Source of the DNA: Nonomuraea sediminis
Lineage (GTDB): Bacteria > Actinomycetota > Actinomycetes > Streptosporangiales > Streptosporangiaceae
DNA length: 64,000 nucleotides
Direction of reading: 5' to 3'
Assembly: GCF_018531495.1 (NCBI RefSeq)
Contig: NZ_JAHDTI010000021.1
Location: 107,800 to 171,799 of the forward strand
The notes under the pieces were generated by a model, which was given only the letters and a program-made list of their open reading frames with translations, was not told the DNA's origin and did no database searches. Positions 9,801 to 16,867 of the stretch are shown here, piece by piece. How positions within the stretch are numbered: the stretch's first letter is position 1; each line of letters begins with the position of its first letter. The position numbers and the translations under genes were made by a program.

Positions 9801-10104
9801 GCGCGGCCGCATGGACGCCGTCTTCCAGCTGCCCGACGGCTCCTACGAGGTGGTCGACTGGAAGACCGGTGCGAAGCCCACGGGCAGACGCGCCCGGGGC
9901 GCCTCGGTCCAGCTGGCCGCCTACCGGCTGGCCTGGTCGCATCTGGCGGGGGTCCCGGTCGAGCAGGTCGGCGCCGCCTTCCACTACGTGCGCTCGAACG
10001 AGACCGTCCGGCCGGTGGACCTGCTCGACGAGGCGGGCCTGGTCGAGCTCATCGAGTCGGTGCCGACCCGTTCACGTAGCGGAACGCCGGCTTCGGGTGC
10101 ATGA
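6817..10104 (+). CDS. adnB: AdnB-type ATP-dependent helicase-nuclease subunit
   Basis: A 1095-residue partner of AdnA, close to the length I recall for mycobacterial AdnB. The start is a GTG at 6817 that overlaps the adnA stop by 7 bp behind a GGGGG tract, so translation is probably coupled. Motifs: Walker A GAGSGKS (36-42), DEYQDTS near 267, GDPCQSIYGWRGA, VHASKGLEWPVV, and the nuclease motif VVDWKTG (Asp1014, Lys1016). As in the mycobacterial complex, both subunits carry motor and nuclease motifs. The last 56 bp overlap the 3' end of the convergent decarboxylase gene, an unusually long tail-to-tail overlap, so the AdnB C-terminus may be lineage-specific. Confidence 0.92.
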   Translation: MLNPVELAEKLGILPPTREQAAVIEAPLEPMVVMAGAGSGKSETMAGRVVWLVANGLVRPENVLGLTFTRKAAAELATRVRERLNGLAEAGLVEPELLDNEPTVSTYHAYAARLVTDHALREALEPTMRLVTPAVSWQLASRVVAMYDGPMDKIELGPPSVTAAVLELAGELSEHLRAAGDVRRVGEWLDRKLQEVPGRTIAAQRKPLTVHDAREQLLPLVEAYERHKRSREVIDYGDQMSLAARIAANHKEVGEIERSRFSVVLLDEYQDTSHAQLVLLRSLYGTGHPVTAVGDPCQSIYGWRGASAGNLRRFAQDFRTNTGDPAPVRQLSVSFRNGDRVLDVAARVQLPLRMEAREVPVLVPGDNRKDRGRVTCAFHETAEDEAAWIADGIAKILGQEVAPDGLPWGDKERKKTLAVQPQDIAILARKRSQFPALRRALEDRDIPVEVVGLGGLLTVPEVNDIVATLRALYDATAGDALARLLAGPRWRIGPADLRVLGEFARELNRETRDSRRENDPLDQVVADLAEERGSLVDALDELPDREEWLDAFSPLARTRMVALALELRQLRAHTGQPLPDLITEVERKLGLDIEVAARAGTAGAFAARADLDAFLDAASRFAGDAEDPTLGAFLAYLEAAESEEFGLEAGRVGESNSVKLMTVHASKGLEWPVVVVPGLSQLVSSKGTITTGSIFPATPVTNSRWTDNPRKLPYPLRGDVADLPRLTGLTKDELAAFDEQCRDRDLMEERRLAYVAVTRAHYHLIASGYRWGSATRPLDPSDFLLEIRDTADKIAAWAPELAEGATNPLLAEPAEAAWPVTPEGLRYEAVLDGAHLVESALAGLLEPAEDEPVRGYDEERIRSWERDTDLLLREREQNRREGRTTVELPSKLTVSSLVTLATDPRELARRIRRPVPIKPAPLARRGTSFHKWLESRWQQQRLIDDFELDPLFEEPEEADVRLAELQASFEESEWAGRKPLDLEVPFETMIADRLVRGRMDAVFQLPDGSYEVVDWKTGAKPTGRRARGASVQLAAYRLAWSHLAGVPVEQVGAAFHYVRSNETVRPVDLLDEAGLVELIESVPTRSRSGTPASGA

Positions 10105-11116
10105 GGAAGTCGTGGTGGGAGATGTTCCACGCGTAGGCACCGGCCATCCCGAACACCACCGTGTCGCCCACCCGCAGTGAGGTCACGATATTTCGTGCGA
10201 AAACGTCCTTCGGGGTGCAGAGCTGGCCCACGATCGTGACCGGCTCGTCCTCCAGCGCGGGCCCGCCGCCGGTGGGCAGGACGGTGAAGGGCTGGTCGTG
10301 GCCCTTGGTCACCGGGGTCCGCAGGTGGTGGGTGCCGCCGAGCACGATCGCGTACGCCTGGCCGCGGACCCGCTTCACGTCCACGACCCGGGTCACGTAG
10401 GACCCGCAGTACGCGGTCATCGCCCTGCCCGGCTCGATCCGCACGGTCTGACCGGTACGGCGCAGCAGCGGGACCCGCCTGCCGTACTCCTCCCAGTCGA
10501 ACGTGGTGTCCGGGTCGGCGTAGGAGACCGCCATGCCGCCGCCCAGGTTGACCTCGCCGTGCGCGGTGTCCAGCAGGATCCCCGCCAGGCGGATCAGCGC
10601 GGGGGCGTCGAGCCCGCTGGCCAGGTGGGCGTGCAGGCCGCGCAGCCGTACCCGGTCGGTGAACAGGGGCAGGCACTCCTCGACGCCCGCCTCGTCCATG
10701 CCGAACGGGCCGCTCATCGTCAGCGCCGCCCCCTCCACCGGCAGGTCGGGGTTCACCCGGAGCAGCACGTCGGCCTCCCGCCCGGTGGCGATCAGCCTGC
10801 GCAGCTCGTACGGCGACTCGACGTGGATCCGGTGTGCGGGCAGTCGCAGCTCGTCATCGGTCTTGCCGGGGCCGCCGAGCGCGAGGGGTTTGCCGGGGAA
10901 GAGGGCACGGACGTGGGCATGCTCCCCGCCTGAGGAGACCTCGAAGCCGTCCACGTGGGGTTCGATGACGCGCAGCAGCTCGGGGTCCGGATTGGCCTTG
11001 ACCGCGTAGTAGAGCTCCAGGTCGCGCACCGCCCGCCTCACCCGTCTGACGTGGGCGTCCAGCGCGGGCAGGTCGTAGACGTAGGCGGGGAGCGGCAGCC
11101 CTTCGGGGACGATCAT
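10049..11116 (-). CDS. PLP-dependent decarboxylase of siderophore operon (ornithine/diaminopimelate decarboxylase fold)
   Basis: This 355-residue fold-type III enzyme has Lys40 in YYAVKANP (Schiff-base lysine for PLP), an HAHLASG motif, the phosphate-binding NLGGGMAV, EPGRAM and the late Cys in GQLCTPKDVF. It is a decarboxylase of the DapDC/ODC superfamily, like PvsE of vibrioferrin or SbnH of staphyloferrin B biosynthesis, and should make an amine building block. It is last in a four-gene operon: its ATG at 11116 overlaps the upstream IucA/IucC stop as ATGA. Its own substrate (an amino acid or a citryl-amino acid) cannot be read from sequence. Confidence 0.88.
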   Translation of the reverse strand: MIVPEGLPLPAYVYDLPALDAHVRRVRRAVRDLELYYAVKANPDPELLRVIEPHVDGFEVSSGGEHAHVRALFPGKPLALGGPGKTDDELRLPAHRIHVESPYELRRLIATGREADVLLRVNPDLPVEGAALTMSGPFGMDEAGVEECLPLFTDRVRLRGLHAHLASGLDAPALIRLAGILLDTAHGEVNLGGGMAVSYADPDTTFDWEEYGRRVPLLRRTGQTVRIEPGRAMTAYCGSYVTRVVDVKRVRGQAYAIVLGGTHHLRTPVTKGHDQPFTVLPTGGGPALEDEPVTIVGQLCTPKDVFARNIVTSLRVGDTVVFGMAGAYAWNISHHDFLMHPKPAFRYVNGSAPTR

Positions 11117-12630
11117 GCGAGCGGGTTGGCGATCGGCACGTACCCGGCGGCGCGGTCGGCGGCGCGGGCCCAGCGCACGGACAGGTTCGCCTTGGCGGGC
11201 AGCGGCGCGCCCGCCAGCAGGTCCGACAGCGGCAGCGGCCGGCCGAGCGCCTCGGCGTGCCGGTCGAGGACGCCGCGGGCGATCAGCCACAGCTCGCGCA
11301 GCACGCCGTCGTCGGGCGCCAGCGTGGCGGCGATCTCGGTGAGATGGTTGACCAGCAGGCAGTACACCACCCTGGCCCAGCCGCGCTCGGCGTCGTAGGT
11401 CAGCGCCTCGGCCACCCTGGGCGGCAGCCCCGACAGGTCGTGGCGCCCGGCGACGAGCTTGGTGCCCTCCAGGTCGCGGAAGACCGCCTCGACGGGCATG
11501 CCCTCGTAGTCCAGGCCGACCAGCACGTTCTGCAGGTGCGGCTCGAGCACGACGCCGTGGGTGAGGTACAGCTCGAGCACCGGCAGCGCCACGGCCTCCA
11601 CGTAGGCGGCCCACCAGCGGGCCGGGTCCACGGCCGGCCGCTCGACGGCTCCGGCCAGGACGGGGGTGACGCCCGGTGAGCAGACCGACCACGGGCCGGC
11701 CCGCACGATCACGCCCAGGCCCTCCAGATGCCCGGCCGCGGACCGGTAGCCGGGCTCGGGCAGCCAGCGGGTGCCGGGGAAGCGCGCTGTCACCTCGGCG
11801 AACGCGGGGCCGAGCCGCCTGGTCAGCTCGACGGCTCCGGCCAGCTCGTACCAGGAGTTCTTGCGCACGCAGTTGGTGATGCGCACGTCGAGGCTGAACT
11901 TCAGGCAGGCCCCGGCGTCGGGGGAGTAGACGGTCCTGACCGACGAGGTGGGCACGACCATCGGCCCTGGCCCCAGGTCGACCAGGTCGCCGCCGAACGC
12001 GGGCGCCAGCAGGTCCAGCTGCCACGGGTGCGCGGGCAGCAGCCGGTATCCGGGTGGCGCCTGGCCGAGCAGGTCGAGCACCGAGGTGTCGCCCTCCTCG
12101 GCCACCGCGTCCGCCCGCACGCCGAGCAGCCGCAGCGGGAACTCGGCGTGCGTCTCCGGCGCGTACCGCAGCCAGGTCCCGTCGCCGCCGCGCGCCTTCG
12201 GGCTGGGGTGGAACGGGTGACCGTAGACCAGCGCCTGCTCCGAGGCAAGCCACGGGTCCTGCGGTGGGGTGGCCGCGGGGCGCGCCTCCAGGATCGCGGC
12301 CAGGGCGTCCCTGCTGGCGGCCACCTGCGCGGCGAACTCGGCGTTGCCGTCCCCCAGGTCGGCGGCGGCCAGCCGTACCAGGTCCGTGACCGACAGCGGA
12401 GCCCAGCAGCCGTGCACGAGCCGCTCGGGCGGCGCGTCGAAGCGCAGCGCCGCGCCGCCGCGCGCGCGGACGCGCAGCAGCTCGCCGCCGACCCGCAGCA
12501 GCAGATAAGGCGGTGCGGGCCAGACGTGGCCGCGCGGCCCGGCCACCTCGCGGATGCAGCAGCGCAGCAGGGCGGCCAGCGTCGCCTCCTCCGCCAGCGC
12601 GGCAGGAGAGTCGAGGACCAGGCTGTTCAC
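11113..12630 (-). CDS. IucA/IucC-family siderophore synthetase (second NIS synthetase)
   Basis: A 505-residue NRPS-independent siderophore synthetase. Conserved ATP/carboxylate-site motifs are GHPFHPSPKARGG, LPAHPWQ, the PTSSVRTVY block, KFSLDVRITNCVRKNS and EPHLQNVLVG. These enzymes adenylate a carboxyl group of citrate or a related acid and condense it with an amine or alcohol. The start is GTG at 12630, one base after the upstream stop, with an SD-like GGAG in the end of the upstream gene. It is somewhat shorter than the ~600 residues usual for the family; all central motifs are intact. It works with the neighbouring synthetase, ATP-grasp ligase and decarboxylase. Confidence 0.92.
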   Translation of the reverse strand: MNSLVLDSPAALAEEATLAALLRCCIREVAGPRGHVWPAPPYLLLRVGGELLRVRARGGAALRFDAPPERLVHGCWAPLSVTDLVRLAAADLGDGNAEFAAQVAASRDALAAILEARPAATPPQDPWLASEQALVYGHPFHPSPKARGGDGTWLRYAPETHAEFPLRLLGVRADAVAEEGDTSVLDLLGQAPPGYRLLPAHPWQLDLLAPAFGGDLVDLGPGPMVVPTSSVRTVYSPDAGACLKFSLDVRITNCVRKNSWYELAGAVELTRRLGPAFAEVTARFPGTRWLPEPGYRSAAGHLEGLGVIVRAGPWSVCSPGVTPVLAGAVERPAVDPARWWAAYVEAVALPVLELYLTHGVVLEPHLQNVLVGLDYEGMPVEAVFRDLEGTKLVAGRHDLSGLPPRVAEALTYDAERGWARVVYCLLVNHLTEIAATLAPDDGVLRELWLIARGVLDRHAEALGRPLPLSDLLAGAPLPAKANLSVRWARAADRAAGYVPIANPLA

Positions 12631-12631
12631 G

Positions 12632-14020
12632 TCAAGCTCTCCTCAGGTAGTTGGGGCCGCTGGTGCCGTAGTACTTGTTGACGTCGCGGGCGCCGGTGCG
12701 CTCCTTGGGCACCAGGGTCCCCGCGGTGATCATGGACTTGCCGGTGAGCCGGGCCGCGTCCAGCGTCCTGGCACGCAGCAGCCTGGCCATCGGGTCGTCG
12801 CCGTACTCGTCGAGCGCGGCGCCGAGCGTGTCACGCAGCAGGGCTGCCGCCCGATCGTGCGGCAGCAGCCGAAAGGCCACCGCCGCCGCGGCCAGGTGCA
12901 GCGTGATCGTCACGAACACGTCGGCCAGCGCGTGCGGGTCGTCGGTCAGCATCCGCTGGTCGGCGAAGGCGGGCACCTCGATCCCGGCCGCGCGCAGCCT
13001 GGCGGGCGAGGCCAGCAGGCCGTCGTTGTCCTTGACCAGCAGCTTCAAGCCGTCGGCCAGGACCAGCGACAGGTTCTGCTGGTGCGCCTCGAGCGCGACG
13101 CCGTAGCGGACGAAGAGCCGGACGTTCCACACGAACAGGATGCGCAGGTAGGCGGGCAGCAGTCGCCGATCGGACAGCCCGGCCACCGGCACGAGCTCGC
13201 CCTCGGGCAGCCGGCGGATCATCCAGGCCAGGTACTCGTGGCCGGAGTGCGCGTAGGTCTGCTCGTCGGCGATCAGCACGTCGGGATCGGCCAGGTCGCG
13301 CAGCAGCAGCTCGGCCCTGGCGCCGTCCTCCAGCGTGCCCGGCTTGATCGAGCGCCTGTTGCGGACGCCGAGCGTGCTGATCGGCAGCGGCAGCTTGAGA
13401 TGCGTGCGCGGATCGAGCTCCACGGTCCGCATCGACAGCGTCGGCCGCACGCTCACGCGCGGTTCGTCCGTGACGACGACCCCGTCGATCTTCAGCGCCT
13501 CGGGCACGGTCAGCGGGTGGACGGGAAACGCCTCGGCGAACCCGGGCACCTGGGCCCAGCGCAGTTGGAAGGACGGATAGAACTCCGGCGCGTAGGCCGG
13601 AAGATCCTCTACCGGCATCCCCACGCGTGCCCGGGACGTCGGATAGATCGGGTGGTCGTGGAAGGCGGCCAGCGCCTCCGGCGACGGGTTCCTGGCCAGC
13701 ACCTCGTCCCTGTGGCGGTCGTGCAGCTCCAGCGCGGCCAGCGCCGTGCCGCACTCCAGGGTGAACGCCTCCACCTCGTCGCCGGGATCGGCCACCGCGC
13801 GCACGGTGTCGAGCACCTCGCCCAGGCGCAGCCGCTCGAAGGAGGCCACCACGAAGTCCTGGAACAGCACTCCCGGCACGAGCCTGACCATCCGCCCGCC
13901 GGCCAGCGTCACCGACACGCCCTCCCGGTCGCGCGTGACCCGCGCCGACAGCCGCCCGTAGTCCTCGCGCAGCAGCGCGTTCAGCACCCGGGCGGCCAGA
14001 TACCCCTCACGCCCGCTCAC
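12632..14020 (-). CDS. IucA/IucC-family siderophore synthetase (first NIS synthetase)
   Basis: A 462-residue second NIS synthetase, clearly divergent from its neighbour. It keeps HPIYPTSRARVG, FPVHPLT, PTLSMRTV, KLPLPISTLGVRNRR and EAHQQN, and ends with a FhuF/ferric reductase-like tail. I chose GTG at 14020 because it overlaps the stop of the upstream ATP-grasp gene as GTGA; an in-frame GTG at 14032 is an alternative. The N-terminus is about 100 residues shorter than in typical family members, so it may lack part of the amino-terminal subdomain. Two NIS enzymes imply two condensations, for example both arms of a citrate-centred siderophore. Confidence 0.9.
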   Translation of the reverse strand: MSGREGYLAARVLNALLREDYGRLSARVTRDREGVSVTLAGGRMVRLVPGVLFQDFVVASFERLRLGEVLDTVRAVADPGDEVEAFTLECGTALAALELHDRHRDEVLARNPSPEALAAFHDHPIYPTSRARVGMPVEDLPAYAPEFYPSFQLRWAQVPGFAEAFPVHPLTVPEALKIDGVVVTDEPRVSVRPTLSMRTVELDPRTHLKLPLPISTLGVRNRRSIKPGTLEDGARAELLLRDLADPDVLIADEQTYAHSGHEYLAWMIRRLPEGELVPVAGLSDRRLLPAYLRILFVWNVRLFVRYGVALEAHQQNLSLVLADGLKLLVKDNDGLLASPARLRAAGIEVPAFADQRMLTDDPHALADVFVTITLHLAAAAVAFRLLPHDRAAALLRDTLGAALDEYGDDPMARLLRARTLDAARLTGKSMITAGTLVPKERTGARDVNKYYGTSGPNYLRRA

Positions 14021-15153
14021 CCGACGATCCACGGGCGCGCGGCCAGGAAGGACTCCACCGCGCCATCCACCCGCGCCCGGTCGGGGCCGACCGCCCGCAC
14101 CACGCCGAGGTAGTCACGGTTGGTGTGCGTCAGCTCGACCACGTCGCCCACGGACCGCAGCGGCCTGTGCCACAGCCGGACGCCCTCGACGTCGAGCTCC
14201 ACGCTGTCCGGCGCCGCCAGGATCGTGCCCGCCCGGTCGGCGACCAGGCTCACCGCGCTCCCGTATCCCGATATTTCCGGAATCGTGGGCACCCGTTCCC
14301 CGAGGTGCACTCGCAGGATCCACTCGAACAGCGGCACCCCGAGCAGCTCGGCAAGCAGGAAGTCGCAGTGGTCCCCGATCACCCGGTAGTTCACCTCGAT
14401 GATCCGCGGCCCGTCCTTGGTCTCCACGAACTCGGTGTGACACGCCCCGAACCCGGCCCCCAGCGCCCCCAGCGCCCGCAGCACGTGCTCGAAGGGTCCG
14501 TCGGGCGCCCAGTCGAGCCGCTCCTCCACGAAGTACGGCGGCGCCCCCAGCGTGGTGCGGAACCCGCCGAGGACCCGCGTCCCGTCCGCGTCGCCCAGCG
14601 TCTCCAGGGTCCGCAGCGGCCCCTCCAGGTACTCCTCCACGACCAGCGCCTCGCCCGGCCGCCGCCTCCTGATCAGCTCGACCGCCCGCGCCAGGTCCCG
14701 CTCGACCAGCATCACGTCCTCGCTGGCCACCCCCTCGCGCGGCTTGACCACCACCGGGTACGGCACGCGTTCCGGCACCGGGTCGCCGGGGGCCAGCCGT
14801 ACCGAATGGACCTGCTCGATGCCTGCCAGGGCGAGCTCGCGGCGCGTGAGCGCCTTGTTCTTGGTCGCGACACAGGCGCGCCAGTCCTTGCCAGGCAGGC
14901 CGAAGTAGGCGGCGGCCAGCGCCGTCTCGGCCTGGATGTGGTCGGAGTTGGAGAAGATCGCGTCGGGCCTGCCCAGGTGGGCGATCGCGTCGATCACGGC
15001 GCGCGGGTCGCGCACGTCGCAGGCCACCGCGTCCGGGTGCTGCTCGGGCCGGTCGGTGAGGATGGTCACCTGGCAGCCCAGCGCGCGGGCGGCGGGCAGG
15101 AACCCGTGGGTCACCGAGTCGGTCGGCTTGAGCGCGGTCAGGTAGAGCCGCAA
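14017..15153 (-). CDS. ATP-grasp ligase of siderophore operon
   Basis: A 378-residue ATP-grasp protein: N-terminal Rossmann-like part, then YPVVVKPREG (ATP-binding Lys), VVEEYLEG, and the metal-binding EVNYR motif. Such enzymes make amide or peptide bonds through an acyl phosphate. In vibrioferrin biosynthesis PvsA is an ATP-grasp ligase beside two NIS synthetases, as here. The start is TTG at 15153, decided by a strong GGAGGTG Shine-Dalgarno nine bases upstream. It is the first gene of the operon and lies directly behind the iron box at 15173-15191. Confidence 0.88.
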   Translation of the reverse strand: MRLYLTALKPTDSVTHGFLPAARALGCQVTILTDRPEQHPDAVACDVRDPRAVIDAIAHLGRPDAIFSNSDHIQAETALAAAYFGLPGKDWRACVATKNKALTRRELALAGIEQVHSVRLAPGDPVPERVPYPVVVKPREGVASEDVMLVERDLARAVELIRRRRPGEALVVEEYLEGPLRTLETLGDADGTRVLGGFRTTLGAPPYFVEERLDWAPDGPFEHVLRALGALGAGFGACHTEFVETKDGPRIIEVNYRVIGDHCDFLLAELLGVPLFEWILRVHLGERVPTIPEISGYGSAVSLVADRAGTILAAPDSVELDVEGVRLWHRPLRSVGDVVELTHTNRDYLGVVRAVGPDRARVDGAVESFLAARPWIVG

Positions 15154-15172
15154 CGGCGTGACACCTCCGAGA

Positions 15173-15205
15173 CTAGGTAAGGCTTACCTAACTCGCCAGA
15201 TCCTA
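15173..15205 (-). promoter_or_regulatory. iron box (DtxR/IdeR/DmdR-type operator) and -10 of the siderophore operon
   Basis: The 19-bp palindrome CTAGGTAAGGCTTACCTAA (15173-15191 as written on the plus strand) matches 16 of 19 positions of the DtxR-family consensus TTAGGTTAGSCTAACCTAA. A TAGGAT -10 hexamer for the minus strand lies at 15205-15200, so the predicted transcription start (~15193) abuts the box. An iron-loaded repressor bound here would block initiation. The operon should therefore be induced by iron starvation. Confidence 0.88.
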
Positions 15206-15273
15206 GCCCTTGGTCGATCACCTCGTCGCCGGTACTGCGTAACCGGTCGCTAACGCCGGGGTCATAGGATGAC

Positions 15274-16272
15274 ATGGGACTGGGAAGGATGGGGCCTGTG
15301 GAGACGAGCGCGGAAGACCAACTCATCGGACCGCTGCTTCTCGCACGAGGCACCATCGACAGGTCCTCCGCGCTGCGTGGCGACGCCGCCTGGCTCGAAC
15401 AGGCCTGGCACGATCCAGCCAGCCGGGTGCTGGTGATCGACGACGGGCGCACACTCGTGCGGCGCCAGGGCGACGAGGTCCACGCCGTCCTGTTCCCCAC
15501 CGCCGAGGCCCCCGAGGGCGAGCGCTACCTGCTCGGCGTCGAGGACGCGGTGGCCTACTTCGCGGTCGCCGCGCCGCTGCCCGGCGTGCCGAGCCCGGAG
15601 GCCAACGGCCGCGTCACGATCCCGCTCAGCCTGCGCGACACGCCGGAGGGCGAGATTGTCGCGGCCGGGCTGCGCCAGGTGGGCGGCCTGCTCGGCGACC
15701 GCGACGCCGGGCTGCTCGTCTACGCGGTGGCGCTCGAGGCCTGGCACTCCTCCCACGAGTACTGCCCGCGCTGCGGCACCCGCACCAGGGTCGTGGCGGG
15801 CGGCCACATCAGGGTCTGTCCGCGCGACGAGAGCCAGCACTTCCCGCGTGTCGACCCCGCGGTGATCATGATGGTGCGCGACGCCGACGACCGCTGCCTG
15901 CTGGCCCGCGGCCCGCAGTGGCCCGAGGGCAGGCTGTCGGTGCTGGCCGGGTTCGTCGAGCCGGGGGAGTCGCTCGAGCACGCGGTCGTGCGCGAGGTGG
16001 CCGAGGAGGTCGGCGTCACCGTCGTCCACCCGCGCTACCTGGGCAGCCAGCCCTGGCCGTTCCCGCGCAGCCTCATGCTCGGCTTCTTCGCCGACGCCGT
16101 CTCGACCACGCTGACCCCGGACGCCGAGGAGATCGCCGAGGCCAGATGGTTCACCCGCGACGAACTCCTGCAAGCGATCCAGTCAGGCGAGGTACGGCTC
16201 CCGCCCCCGGTCTCCATCGCCCGCCGCCTCATCGAAACCTGGTACGGCGGCCCCTTGTCAGGCGATTGGTAG
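15274..16272 (+). CDS. nudC: NAD(+)/NADH diphosphatase NudC
   Basis: A 332-residue Nudix hydrolase with N-terminal NUDIX-like domain, a zinc-ribbon segment (CPRCG, then a third Cys in RVCPRD; the fourth Cys is Asp, as in many actinobacterial homologues) and a full Nudix box from GFVEPGE to REVAEEVGV. The SQHFPRVDPAVIM segment and the SQPWPFPRSLM motif are diagnostic for NudC, which hydrolyses NADH/NAD and in E. coli also removes NAD caps from RNA. I give ATG 15274; a GTG at 15298 behind GGGAAGG is a good alternative start. A -10-like TAGGAT lies at 15265-15270. Confidence 0.92.
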   Translation: MGLGRMGPVETSAEDQLIGPLLLARGTIDRSSALRGDAAWLEQAWHDPASRVLVIDDGRTLVRRQGDEVHAVLFPTAEAPEGERYLLGVEDAVAYFAVAAPLPGVPSPEANGRVTIPLSLRDTPEGEIVAAGLRQVGGLLGDRDAGLLVYAVALEAWHSSHEYCPRCGTRTRVVAGGHIRVCPRDESQHFPRVDPAVIMMVRDADDRCLLARGPQWPEGRLSVLAGFVEPGESLEHAVVREVAEEVGVTVVHPRYLGSQPWPFPRSLMLGFFADAVSTTLTPDAEEIAEARWFTRDELLQAIQSGEVRLPPPVSIARRLIETWYGGPLSGDW

Positions 16273-16502
16273 ACCTGCTTCAGGCCTGGGACGCCGTCGA
16301 GATTCGGATCGACGACAAGCTCAAAGCCTACGAACGGCGTGTTTGTCGACGCCATCCGTATCGCTCTCGGGAGCGCCGTCACGGAGCTCAGGACTGAGCT
16401 GCAGGCCATGTGCGAGGAGACCACGACCCGCCTCGGTCCTGCGTGATGGGGTCAGGGCCGACATCACCAGGCTGGAGCGGAAGATCGGCGGCCAGACACA
16501 TG
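16273..16502 (+). pseudogene. possible remnant of a small helical (coiled-coil) protein gene
   Basis: Between nudC and the terminator three consecutive frames give charged helical peptides: LLQAWDAVEIRIDDKLKAYE, then after a frame change DAIRIALGSAVTELRTELQA, then after a stop GVRADITRLERKIGG. Together they look like one coiled-coil protein broken by a frameshift and a stop. No intact start or product remains. I do not recognise the family. It could also be chance coding-like sequence. Confidence 0.35.
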
Positions 16503-16538
16503 CGAGGACCTGAGGGTTGTTCACCACTCAGGTCCTCG
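16503..16538. terminator. bidirectional stem-loop between nudC side and mrx1
   Basis: CGAGGACCTGAG (16503-16514) pairs perfectly with CTCAGGTCCTCG (16527-16538) around a 12-nt loop. It sits between the convergent nudC and mrx1 genes, with no strong T-tract on either side. Confidence 0.7.
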
Positions 16539-16547
16539 TAAGCCGTG

Positions 16548-16799
16548 TCAGGCGGCGCTTTCCAGGAGGGCCTTGACCTCCATCGCCGACGGGTTGGTCC
16601 GTACGACCCGCCCGTTGGGGGTATCGATGACCACGGTCGGGACGGTCTGGTTGCCGTTGTTGACGCTCATCACGAATGCGGCAGCTTCGGGGTCACGCTC
16701 GATGTCGATCACATCGAAGCTGATGCCTTCCCGGGCCAGCTGCGACTTCAGCCGCTTGCAGGGGCCGCACCAGGTCGTGCTGTAAATCGTGAGCGCCAT
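16548..16799 (-). CDS. mrx1: mycoredoxin / glutaredoxin-like protein
   Basis: An 83-residue thioredoxin-fold protein with the redox motif CGPC in TTWCGPCKRLKSQL and the cis-Pro region TVPTVVID. Mycoredoxin-1 of actinobacteria reduces mycothiol mixed disulfides, and in mycobacteria its gene lies beside uvrD2, as here. The motif is CGPC rather than the CGYC I recall for other mycoredoxins, so a thioredoxin-like NrdH role is a lesser alternative. The ATG at 16799 has GGAGGG upstream. Confidence 0.85.
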   Translation of the reverse strand: MALTIYSTTWCGPCKRLKSQLAREGISFDVIDIERDPEAAAFVMSVNNGNQTVPTVVIDTPNGRVVRTNPSAMEVKALLESAA

Positions 16800-16867
16800 G
16801 TCAGGGAATCCCTCCAAGGTCAGGAGAACAGGCGCTCCGTGCAACACGGCGGCGCCCGTGGTCATTC

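Noticed and set aside
7735..9984. Long open frame on the minus strand opposite adnB
   Set aside because: Low-complexity composition (Gln, Gly, His, Arg) and no domain; a shadow of adnB.
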